A stretch of 64,000 nt of DNA from Entoloma clypeatum (lineage: Eukaryota > Basidiomycota > Agaricomycetes > Agaricales > Entolomataceae). Shown here one piece after another: positions 1 to 10,548 of this stretch (its first letter is position 1; each line of letters begins with the position of its first letter). The notes under the pieces were generated by a model that ran no database searches, had not been told where the DNA came from, and was given only the letters and a program-made list of their open reading frames with translations. The stretch is from assembly GCA_963565915.1 (NCBI GenBank), contig OY751491.1, positions 4,898,001-4,962,000 on the forward strand, written 5' to 3'. Position numbers and translations under genes: made by a program.

Positions 1-213
1 TCCGTACCCCGACCCCAACCCAGGCCCCTCGCTAAACGGCCCCCTCCCGCCGACCGCCTTCCTTCAACGCTGCGGTCTGGTTCGCCTCCAAGCAATGATG
101 ACGTGGAGGATGGTGACAGGCGATCACCTGCCGTCAATGGAACCCAGATGGCTGTGCAGCCCAGCGCCAAGAGGAACCGCATACGCTTGGTAATCTCGGA
201 CGAGGATGACTGA
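1..213 (+). CDS. 3' end of an unrecognised gene (partial)
   Basis: The window opens in a reading frame that stays open from base 1 to a TGA at 211-213, giving 70 residues. The composition is Pro/Arg/Ser-rich at first, with an acidic stretch in the middle and a short acidic end (…LVISDEDD). This looks like the disordered C-terminal tail of a larger nuclear or regulatory protein. Nothing identifies the family, because the folded part lies to the left of the window. The assignment rests on the open frame, its codon use and the clean stop. Confidence 0.5.
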   Translation, partial: SVPRPQPRPLAKRPPPADRLPSTLRSGSPPSNDDVEDGDRRSPAVNGTQMAVQPSAKRNRIRLVISDEDD

Positions 214-2396
214 ATGTCCTCAACTTCCGTATGCATTTGCTCCTCTCCATTTCTATGATACTTTCGATCTAGTACTGACTGACGTCTTGCATGCTACAGC
301 TGCTCTTACTTTGTTTGCTTTGTAAGCACTTTTACCACATTCGTCTGGATGAGGTCCTTCATACGGTGACATGGCCCTTTTCCAGAAATCGGAGCTTCTT
401 TTTTTCCCTTGTATGACAGTTGATCATTGTTCAATTGGCGACAGACAAATATATCCCTTCACAATTGCTTCCGTGATTTCCCTTGTTGACGCGAATCTGT
501 CACCGAGAGAAGCTGCCAGGCGGCCTTGACTGGGATAATGAATCATCTCACCACATGACTGTTCTCATGACTCAAACCAATACAGTTGTCTGGGTTGGAT
601 GCTCTTGATATAGGCAAGTTTATTAATACAATGGTTGCGGTCGTTTTTCCCGATTCAGCTGTGACTGAGGGATAATATCTATACTTTCGAAGGAGTAAGT
701 TCCTCCCTTCTGATCTTTTCTGAGCCGCTGAATGTCTTCACCTCAGGCCCACCGTCCCTAAACATGCTGAGGTCATGAATTCACAAGCCCTCTAGACCCT
801 TGATCTTGATGAATTTACCGCATCAAATCTTGGTTGTCTCCGGCGTGTTGAAAGGCTGGCAAAATGCCTACCAGGGTCCGCATTTTACGTTGTTCACTTA
901 TGTACGATTTACGCGCCCCCAGGTCTCTATGCTCGAGCGGGTAGGGGAGAGTACAATGATGCAGAAGGTGAACATCTTTCTTCCATTGTTGGAGTCGCGG
1001 AGTTCTTTCCTGCACATATTTGTCTGGAACTATGGGTCATCTATTCCCGAGTCGCCGAGTCGCAGGAATAATAAAATCTCTTTACTGTTTAGGGCTTGCG
1101 TTATCGCGGTTTGCAGCAAACGGGAAATAGGAATGACGGTCCCCGTCAAAGCGGTTGCTACTGCTCGTAATCTGTTTCCCGTCTTGTTCTGCCTTCGATC
1201 TCCGATCCTCGGACTCAAATCGGACGATCTTCAACTTACACTGATATCGTTCCATGGGTAATCAGGGAGTAATTTCTTCAATTCCACACCTAGGCGGCGA
1301 ATGAAGAAAAAAAAGCTTACTGTTTACATGTAGGACTGTGATAGGACGAAGATGCAATTTTCTAGGCGAACTCCCAACCGACAGAAGCCATCATCCTGGG
1401 GATGACTGGGTCATGAAATAGAACTGCGTAACCTCCATCTCGGGAAGCTCCTGCGACTAAACCCCGACATTATACATGAGCATATCGACTTTCCATGCAA
1501 TCGAACCCTTGTGCATGTGTGTAACAAACGGACACATGCAAGCGAGTACCTTTGTCATCGTGGTTTTGGATTCCGACAATCGGGTCGCCCAGCAGGGAGC
1601 ACAGAGCAGACGCTGTTGCAAAGCGAAGCGTATCTGCGGTCTCACAGGATGTGAGTTTTTCCGTTTATTAATTCATCAAAACAGAAGCGGGAGTTGAATA
1701 CTTGCACACGTTCTGGCTGATTTGCATGGGAAATTAATTTCACAGCCCATAGTCGGCTAACTTGGAATCACACCACCAACACTCCAGTGGAGTGAATAGA
1801 CTCAATGCCACCACTTTTCAGATTCGTTGGGTATTGAACATTGACTCCTGAGGTGGTGTGTGAATATGGTCGCTGAGTGAGAAATCTGTATTTTTTTACA
1901 GAGCAAAACTGGCACTGGCAGAAGTAGTCTGCGAAAAGTCGAAGTGATCGCCGATCAGAAGAAGCAGGCACGGCAAATTCAGGCAACGGCCGCAATGCCG
2001 TGGCGGGAAAATTGCTCGATTGGTATGTATGTTGAGAACTTCAAGAGCGAGGGAAAGACGCGAATGAAACATGTAGATCATTAAACGTCTCACGCGAGGA
2101 CAACTCGAGGAATCTTGGGTCCACAGCTCATCCAGCATCAAGGGAACCCGTCCAGCTCCGTCCAGTCTCCGAGGTCTCAGGCTGCCGTTCCAAATGGGCC
2201 AACAACAGCGAAGGGTCCATGACGCAGGGTCGCCTCACTTCAGGATATCTTCACCTGATCGAGGAAAGCATCAATCAAAAACTTCTCAAGGGCCAAACCT
2301 AAAACACAAGGACCCACTTCATATACTTAAGAGCTCTCCAGCTCACCTGCTCACCCCGATCCCTCACACCCCCACACAACTTACGTTATATCCATC
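214..2396. other. Intergenic region, no gene recognised
   Basis: About 2.2 kb between the first stop codon and the bZIP start. Short open frames on both strands (for example 800-1261 plus and 1896-2141 minus) show no domain, no low-complexity pattern typical of coding DNA and no convincing splice pairs. The last 300 bases are pyrimidine-rich and likely hold the promoter of the bZIP gene. Confidence 0.5.
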
Positions 2397-3604
2397 ATGT
2401 CGTCCGTAAGCACCCACCATATGCTTCATACAGACCAGCGGCCGGAGCGAAGCCGTAATGCAAAAGCGCAAGCCAGGCATCGCGCAAAGCGGAAAGCGTA
2501 CATCGAACAAGCAAGTCCTCATCGTCCATCTAGACCGTTTCTCATTTCATGTTTGGCTGATATCGTCGACACAGTTAGAACAGACGGTGACAAAACTTCA
2601 GACGGCGCTTGGATATACACCAGAAGAGCTCGAAGCGATGCCTCCCCCACTCGTCAAGATTCGTGAACTGGAGCAAGAAAATGCTCGGCTGGAGAAGGAG
2701 AACGAGGACTTTCGACGGATGCTTGCCGACAGCGGCCGCAACCCGCCCCCGGAAATACCACGACGAGCTGCTCTATCTCCCTTCCAGGACACACGGCCAT
2801 GCGATCACAATTTCAAGAGAAGGAAGATGCTTGGAAATATCGATGGGCCCTATCTTGTGTGTACATATCTACACTCCATCCAGTTTGGTCGATAAGCAGG
2901 ACTTAAATGGCTTTGATCTAGCATGGGAGTGAAAACTCGCCTCAACACACAGACCACGTCCGTCCACCACCGCTGACGATACCCCAACAACCAATATCAC
3001 ATCACTACTCTTATGTTCCTCCCAGCTCCTCCACGCAAAGCATTCAAGGGAACGGGTCAATGTTCAATCTACACGCGCCAACGTTCCAGATACCAAGCAC
3101 TCCGTCCTCAAGCGCCACCTCCAGTCCTCCCTTTTCGGCGAGTCTTATTTCTTACCTCCACCAATAAGCTGCTTCGTGAGCACCATTGGCTGTGAGGAAC
3201 CATTTGGATCATAGTGACGTTCTTTCTTTCATTCACCATCCAGCCCGCACCGATGCATGGATCCCTACAACCGCCGCCCAGCCACCGCTCGTCAAGTACG
3301 CAGATGATGACGAACTATACACATCCACACCGTCAGCACCAGTATGATTCGGTGAAGCCTGAGGGCGAGGATGAGCGTTACGTGAGTGACCAAAACCTGA
3401 TCTTTCCCTCAATACCAATGCTCATACGGGTCTTGCAAGTCCTCAAACCACCAGTCCTCACACCATAACGGACACGGACAGTATGAATCTCACTCCACAC
3501 ATACGTACGCGAATGAACCGATTAGCCATGTTGGCCACGCCAGCATAGAGAACCAGTGGCACAACACCTATGACTCTCGCAGCGCTCACAACTTCCATAG
3601 ATGA
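2397..3604 (+). CDS. bZIP transcription factor
   Basis: Predicted nuclear DNA-binding protein that dimerises through a leucine zipper. Exon 1 (2397-2510) encodes a basic region, RSRNAKAQARHRAKRKAYIE, with the fungal bZIP N-x-A-x-x-x-R-x-R spacing. A 64-bp GC-AG intron (2511-2574, donor GCAAGT) splits the basic region from the zipper. Exon 2 begins LEQTVTKLQ and continues into a heptad-rich coiled coil (IRELEQENARLEKENEDFRR). The rest is a His/Ser/Pro/Gln-rich tail in three further coding blocks: about 2953 to 3160, about 3239 to 3378, and one ending at TGA 3602-3604. The junctions near 2861/2952 and 3379/3433 are good GT-AG pairs; the one between 3160 and 3239 is unresolved. The ATG at 2397 is the only one in frame with the basic region. 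The target genes are unknown. Confidence 0.8.
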
Positions 3605-4441
3605 TGGTAGCTCTGGTTTCGTAGTCACCCATATCTAGAGTTTAGCTACCTAGGTTTGTATTTCTCGGAATGAGTCTTATCCGAACTCCGCGTAGCGAAT
3701 ACGAAGACTCGAGATATTCAACCTCAGCGAAACGACGAGCCTGCCTGGAACCTGGATAACGTTATGGCCTCGTATGTCATTGATAGATGATGAAGCCTGA
3801 GGCACATTTCTTTCGAAAGCTGCCCCAAAGCCCTTTGCAAGAATCAGGGTGGCAGGACAGTACTCCCAACGGCATTGTAAGTTGTCGACTGCATGTGACA
3901 CGTCTCTGAGTTCATGGTCGCGAGAAATCGAGATCACTTCAACAATCCAGGGCGTTTCAAGATCCTGTCTTGCCTACCATATGATATTGGCATCCAGAGA
4001 GATCTCGATCATGATGGTTCAAATTGGCTTTCACCAAGTATGATGCTATTTCGAATTTAATCTATGTCTCGTCTCGACATCCACCAAGCCTTTCTTTTAT
4101 CAGAATTGAGAGCCCCGCTTGTGTTGCCGGGTCAGTACGCAGTGGTCGTTGGGTCAGCGGGACTGAGGTGATGGGAGTCATTGAGCGGGTTACGGAGATA
4201 TCCTTTTTTGGAAATGGATTGCACATGGTCGTGATCGACAGTCCTTTTAGCGATGCACTTCAATGGTCGTTTCCATAATCACAGTCTGAGTGGCTGGGCC
4301 AAACTTCCATTGTTCGTGAAGGTTATAATTGAAGGACGGTGGCACGGGCACCCCCCGACAACACGCCTCCCTTGCATCTATCGATCGTTCTATTACCCCC
4401 GAACCATCTTATACTAGGCTCGTCGTGAAGATAACCCCAGA
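3605..4441. other. Intergenic region, no gene recognised
   Basis: About 0.8 kb between the bZIP stop and the next start codon. No open frame in it shows a recognisable domain. It probably holds the bZIP 3' UTR and the promoter of the transaldolase-like gene. Confidence 0.5.
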
Positions 4442-6025
4442 ATGCCATCTCACATCCCCCTCGGCTCCCAGACTTTGGTGGCGAGTACCAGTGGCGCAGG
4501 TGTCAAGCTCAGAGAAGCGCTGAAGGATAGGAACACGGCGATCATAGTGGATACCCTGCACTTCGAAAGTATGTCCCTTGACGGGCGCATGTCTTCTCGG
4601 CGAATTGACATTCATCAAACAGCGTTGGGATTCCACGACCTCGATGGAACAATTATTGGCCTCGAAAGCCTTATGGCCGCCTTAGGAGACGAGGGGGTGT
4701 CATACCATCTATGGTCGGCCGTGAAGCAAACAATCGATGAGCGGTGGGTCTCCTTCAGATCTTGATACCGACTCGGTGATAGACGGCAGGAGATAGAACG
4801 CGCCGTGGCATCGACAATTTTGCATTATCAAAAGCCTCTCTCGAACGTTTTGTGCGTGTCCTGTTCGATTTCATTTATTTCATTGAATTGAAGAATGGTT
4901 GGTGTCTATGTAGCTCGTCGAAGTGGGGCACGCGGCTATGGACAGGGTTGATGGACCTCAATTCATCCCCGTAGATCCGCGCAGATGTGAAAACGCGTCG
5001 TCAATTGTGCGGAACGCCCGGAGATTGTCGGAACTGTACGCAGAGAAGGATGCCCTGAGAGGAAAACTCGTCGTTAGTGTCAGTTGCTTTCCTTGGCGTT
5101 CTTGGTAGGCCGTTAATCGCTTCTGCTGATAACAGATTCCTGCGACGGACGAGGGAATGAAAGCCGCGAAAGAACTCGAAACTGTGTACCATATACACAC
5201 GAACCTGTATGGAGTTTGTAGCCTCCTCCACGCTGCTGCGTGTGCAGAAGCAGGCCCGGCAGTGGTAACGATCCCCGTTGGGCGGGTGAGTATCTGAAGT
5301 GTCTAGTCACATCGTAACGATGCTCTCAACATGGGTAACAGCTCCTTAATGCCTACGAACGGAAGAGAAGGACTCTTTATGAGAATCTTGCGGCCCACCC
5401 CGGTGTGGAAACCATTCAGTCAATACTCGCCTATTTCAAGCTGCATGGCATCGGGACCAAAGTCGTTGGGTCTGAGTTTCGCAAGGTAAGTTGGTAGCGT
5501 TTCTTGTGGTAATCGAGACACTCATACCTTCTGTATCTTTGCCAGTTGACAGAGTTAGGAGAGCTTGCCACATTCGATGCCGTCTGTCTGTCACGAGCCC
5601 AAGCCAAAGAACTGTGCTGGTCCCGGATTCCCGTCTCCCCACCCCCTCCTTTGTCATCCCCTGCGTATCTGAGAGCCCGCCAAGCACAATATCCCACTGC
5701 ATTTCTGTCGCGTTCGTCGCCCGGATTCATGAATATCATGTCTCCCGCTACGCGTGACATGGTCTTTGTAATCCTAGACGCACCATTGATAAAATGGCAT
5801 GCGATGATGGATCACTTGGAACGGATGGTGGCGGAGGAGGTGGTAAGGCAGTTCGAGTTGCGGACTATGGATCTCAAGACACTATTCAAGCGCAGCGAGA
5901 TATCTCGCCGTAGGGATGCCGCGGTCAAGGCAGAGGTAATTGCGCACGAGGTTGGCGGCGATATTAAGGGGAGGAGAGAGCGGTCTCTGGCAAAAGCATT
6001 GGAGTTCGATGAGGAGGTCTTTTAG
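4442..6025 (+). CDS. Transaldolase-like protein, probably non-catalytic
   Basis: Seven exons give a 417-residue protein: 4442-4568, 4623-4743, 4783-4855, 4914-5072, 5136-5285, 5342-5485 and 5546-6025. All phases close. The barrel matches transaldolase, the pentose-phosphate enzyme that moves dihydroxyacetone units: DTLHFE near residue 40, VDPRR and ARRLSELY in exon 4, IPATDEGMKAAKELE and HTNLYGVCSLLHAAACAEAG in exon 5, HPGVETIQSILAYFKLHG in exon 6. Two hallmarks are lost. The strand that normally reads I-K-I-P-A-T and supplies the Schiff-base lysine reads L-V-I-P-A-T, and the D-A-T-T-N-P-S loop reads D-L-D-G-T-I-I. The Asn of the H-T-N-L segment is kept. The C-terminal exon carries about 100 residues not typical of the family. 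The 39-bp second intron is short, so that junction is less sure. I infer a paralogue with a lost or altered activity. Confidence 0.8.
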
Positions 6026-7098
6026 CCGCTTGCAAATGGCTTGTGGTTGTATATGGGGGAATAGTATAATAATTAGCGCTTAATAGTTAGATTCTATCAG
6101 GTGGGCGGGACCTCACACAATACCATCATGTATAATCCGATATCCTGTAAGTCGTATAGACAGGCCGATGAATTTGGCGGTATGAGGCGCATCATTGTCG
6201 GTAGCAGCGCCTTGGAACCGACAGAGACAACGCCGAGGCCTTTGCCAGCTACCGAAACGGAAACCTGTATCTTTTTTTTTTCTGAGGCGAAGGAGATACC
6301 AAGCTGATCGGGTTGTCAGATCGCCATCATCCCCTCAAAAAACTCGCACAGTAAAAACTTGAACCTGACACGGAAGCCTAAGAGCTAACGAGCCTTACTT
6401 AGCTAGATGCGGCCATCGGTTGGCCCATCTAGCGATTTCCTTGTTCTGTATGATACCACGATTGCCAGCAAATCCGGCTTATCGGTCAGAGTGGAAACAC
6501 GCACATTCTTCCCAGGTGACAGACCTAACCGTAGCGGACAGAATCCTCAGAAGTCTAAATCGTCGTCAGGGTCGAATGGATGGATGGATGGTGGTCCGGA
6601 GTAGAAAGTCCACACAGTTGTCTGCCGTTCAAGTCCACCAAGGTCACGTCCATGAAAAAGTCATCAGAGCCATTAATTCGCTTGTCCTGTTGTTGATCGA
6701 AAAATGATAGTTCCACCATCATGCAAACCCCGCTCAGCCGTTTCTGACGCCAGTCTTGACATTCGTTCCGAGACAGCGTCTGATTACACTGGTAAGAATT
6801 TTTGACGTGCGATATCTGCGTTCAAGCTGCGCCTTTGCTTCCGCGTTCAGGAACTGAATGACAATCGCGGGACTGCTTCGACTATGAGAGGGTCGTGACC
6901 AGTTTCGCATCGCGGGACGATGACCTGGCAATATTAGGAGCTACAAGGGATGGGAAAATGAACTTACTGACTGCAAACTTGAATCGCATATTCGTTTCGT
7001 TTGAAAAATTCGAGTCGTAGTAAATGATCCCCCGATTACCAATCAAATCCAAACCCGATCTGGCATGATCTTTTTTTTTTTTTTTTGACGACTGTGGC
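6026..7098. other. Intergenic region with a poly(T) promoter tract
   Basis: About 1.1 kb without a recognised gene. A run of 16 T (7071-7086) ends 12 bases before the ATG of the first phosphatase. In fungi such poly(dA:dT) tracts often keep promoters free of nucleosomes. An imperfect GGATGGAT run sits near 6575-6595. No open frame here shows a domain. Confidence 0.5.
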
Positions 7099-8393
7099 AT
7101 GGCAGCATTCCGCCTATCCGCTCGCAAAGAATACACATCCCTCCTTGAGAAATACGACACATGGATGTTCGACTGCGATGGTGTCCTGTGGAACGGAGAT
7201 TGCCTGATCGACGGGGCTGCGCAAGTTCTGCAGTTGCTGCGTAGAGCAAGTATGTCAAGTTCGGCTGGCAATCCACGGAACTCTGTGCGACATTTGAACA
7301 GATAAAAAGCTGATTTTTGTCACGAACAATTCTATGAAGTCGAGGAGGAGCCATCAGGAGAAGTTTGCACTAATGGGAGTGGAGGTACATTTGGTGAGTG
7401 ATCGATCCATCAATTCCTCACGTTGTTTAGCGACTCATCTGCATTCATTACTGTATCCTGAAGGACGAGATATATGGCGCCGCATACGTTACTGCGGTGT
7501 ATATATCCACTATCATCAAACTCCCGAAGACGAAAAAGGTGTATTTAATAGGCCGAGAGGGTTTAGAGGAGGAGCTCGCGCAGGAGGGGATCTCATTCGT
7601 TGGGGGTACGGTTAGTTGCTGTGTCGCTATGTCTTCCTTCTGCATCACACTCCAACTTATTATTCTGCTGCACAGGACCCGGCTGACACTATCGCTGACC
7701 CTTCCTCCCTCTCTAATTTCACCCCCGATCCCTCCGTTGCCGCCGTCGTCTGCGGTTTCGATCTAGATATAACATATACAAAGCTTTCGAAAGCGTTCCG
7801 CTACCTATCTTCACCCGACTGCCACTTCATCGCCCCAAATCTTGACAAGACTCGGTACCCCACACCACATGGGAAGTTGCCTGCTGCTGGAGCACTCGTT
7901 GCGGCGTTGTACTATGCGCTGGGGAGGGAGCCGGTCTGTACTGGAAAGCCGTCGTTAATGGCGTTGGAGTGCGTCAAGGCAAAGTCCGTCGAATCTTCTC
8001 TTACTCTTTCGACAGGATTCTGACGTAGGTTCAATGAATTAGGGTCCAGTTTGATCCTACTCGCACAATAATGATTGGGGATCAGCTCGATACAGATATC
8101 TTGTTTGGAAAGGGAGGCGGGCTGGCCACGCTCCTTGTGTTGACCGGTAAATACTCCGTTTCCTCTTTTACTTCTTCGTTTCTGAGCATATCTACCGATA
8201 AGGGATAACCACAGAGTCCGACATTACCGGGATAGCCGCCTCCCCAGTCCTCCCGGACTACGTGACGAGCTCCATCGCAGACTTTCAAGGTGTCCTTTCT
8301 GAATCAAAGGTATGGCAACAAAACCTGGACAGCTTAGTTTTACTGATGGCCGGACTCATAAGCCGAGATCGGATATCACAGATTGATGATTGA
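7099..8393 (+). CDS. PHO13: HAD-family 4-nitrophenylphosphatase (PHO13 type), copy 1; 3' end altered by a transposon
   Basis: HAD phosphatase of the PHO13/phosphoglycolate phosphatase group, a cytosolic enzyme that removes phosphate from small and toxic metabolites. Motif I is DCDGVLW near residue 27, motif II VTNNS, the C2 cap runs through [17 protein letters not shown], the motif III lysine lies in GKPSL, and motif IV is [11 protein letters not shown]. Six exons are separated by introns near 7251, 7394, 7612, 7983 and 8148. The gene is paralogous to the copy at 15345 with the same intron positions. The native end should be Ser-Lys-Asp-stop, but the 6.5-kb element entered the AAG-GAT codons. 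The frame therefore runs into the element's terminal repeat and stops at 8391-8393, adding 27 foreign residues after Ser-Lys. All catalytic motifs remain, so activity may persist. The transcript has lost its own 3' UTR and polyadenylation region. Confidence 0.9.
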
Positions 8394-8660
8394 TGGACCC
8401 TGCAATCCAAACAATGGCACGAGGCTGGATCGCGACTGGAACCCAAATTCGTCGCGACCGCTGTCAACTGGTGGAAGCCCCGCGCTCGTAAGCCTAGCTC
8501 ACACCCATACCAGCTCAACTCAGTCATTTTACTGTCCATCTATCATTGCCCGAATTTCGAGTCAGCCACTACTTTTTATGTCAGGTGAGGTCAAGAAAAT
8601 TGCATGTTATGGTTCATTTTGCAACGTGATCAAGAACAGGTATGGCACGGTCCACGTCTG
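8311..8660 (+). repeat. Left terminal inverted repeat (350 bp)
   Basis: Complementary to 14448-14797 without indels. It ends inside codon 7 of the transposase gene, so it contains the promoter, the ATG at 8642 and the first six codons. It also supplies the new stop codon (8391-8393) of the interrupted phosphatase. Confidence 0.93.
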
Positions 8661-10381
8661 TGCGGCCAAAGCCAAGAAAGAATCAGCACAAGCCTCTCCG
8701 TAAGTGACTTTCAGCCAGGATTGAAGGTAGTACTCATGGACAGCAAACCTGTTTGTAGCACAACCAGTAGACCAATGTCACCACTGGGTGAAATACTATT
8801 TCCATCTTGGCTTCCCGGACCCGAAAGTTGCAGAACATGTCCTGGATCATTTCGATCATGAGAAATATGGAATGAGGTGAGGGATTAATGACAAGAATAT
8901 GAAGTATGCTGATATGAGACCCAGTGCAAAGTCTGTCTATCGCATTCGGCAAGATCTCGATTTAAGGGGGACAATACAAGAGGCGGCGACATTTGACACC
9001 ATACAACCAATATATGATGTTATAAGGCCCCGTTTTCCAAAAATGGGTGCACGTTCAATGGTTGCAATGCTGCGCCAGGACTACAAGATCAAAGTCTCTG
9101 AGTATGTTTATTCTACTCGATTTCTGCTGTTTATTCATGATTTTAAATATAGACCATTGATGCTGAGCTTTTTTCGGGCTATTGAACCGAATGCCGTCGA
9201 AGCGCGCAAGAAGAATGCTTTCAAACGGCAACGCTTCTGGTCGGCTGGTGTAATGGAGATTTGGTCAATCGATCAACACGATAAATGGGGGCGATTCGGC
9301 CTATGGCCACATCTTGGGACTGACCCTTTCTCTGGGCGGTTTGCTTGGTTACGAGTTTGGTGGTGTAATAGAAATATGCAACTCTTAAACAAGTATTACC
9401 TTGATGCTGGTCGAGAAGTTGGCGGTATGTTATATTTTTGGCATTGTTCATAGCCTTTCTCATAGATGTCTTTTTCCCTACGTCCCCAGGTATACCTCTC
9501 ATCACGATGAGTGATCGAGGTCGGGAGAATAATGGTATCGCAAACCTACATACCACGATCCGCCAGCAGTTGGATCCATCACTTCGTGATACACGACAGC
9601 ATCGTTTCTGTATTGATAAGAAGAACATCAAGGCCGAAATTGGATGGTCTCTTTTTCGCCGTCAGTTCACGCCTGGGTTTGAAGACATCCTCGATTACGG
9701 CGTGAACCAGGGCTTCTATGATCCTACTGATCCACTTGAGAAGTAATATACTTTTCCCTGATCAATTTCGTGGCTCATGTGTGACATGTCTAGTCTTGTT
9801 TTTCGGTGGTTGGCCATACCATGGCTCCAGGCAGAGATTGACAAATGGGTTCAACGGTATAATTCGACCCCACGGCGTTCAAGCAAACATAAAGTTCTCC
9901 CGCAGGGTATACCTGATGTCATTCATGCAAAGCCAGAGAAGTACGATTCAAGCAATTTTAAGGTTCACTATCTCTATCTCAACAATTACGCACACTAACA
10001 TATTCTACTTAGATCATAGTTACTCCAGAGCTCTTTGATGAGTACGAAAGAGAATGGGCACCACCTGATGATCCAGTTTTCCGGCTCACTCCTACGACAT
10101 TTCATGTTCAAGCCTTGGCACATTACACCACAATGGGCTCACCTGCTGTTTCAGGTGGGACATTTTGGGAGATTTATTTGGCTCTTCTTGGTCACTTCCG
10201 TGATAATCCTGAGGATCCACAGATCATGGAAGACTTCCATTTGGCTAATATTGCTGCTGATGATGATGTGGAGTTGATCCCAGGTCTCCGACCACTGAGA
10301 AATGGAGATGGTGCTGTTGGTGACATTGGAGCTGATGATATTGAGGAGTATGCTAATTTTACCGATGAAGAAGACTCTTAA
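8642..10381 (+). CDS. DDE integrase-core transposase
   Basis: Seven exons (8642-8699, 8744-8876, 8919-9101, 9153-9424, 9490-9742, 9794-9962, 10013-10381) close in phase to 478 residues. The N-terminal part has a helix-turn-helix-like array (YYFHLGFPDPKVAEHVLDHF, then SAKSVYRIRQDL). The catalytic core shows W-S-I-D-Q-H-D (first Asp), T-M-S-D-R-G (second Asp) and N-I-K-A-E-I-G-W (Glu), then the LAIPWLQAEIDKWVQRYN segment seen in integrase-core proteins of basidiomycetes and animals. The C-terminus is acidic (DDIEEYANFTDEEDS). The start codon lies inside the left TIR. It most likely cuts and rejoins the element ends. There is no frameshift or stop, so it may be active. Confidence 0.85.
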
Positions 10382-10548
10382 CAAGTGATCCACCCTAGTT
10401 GTTTAGACTTTCTGAATGTACTTCGACATCAATAGATCATTCCTGATTGAAATTACTGAGTCATTAATCACAAATCCACTCTGAACAAATATCGCTGGCA
10501 AAGTATTAGTGTCACGTCAACCTGTGGTTGCTTCTAGCCTTCTATCCT

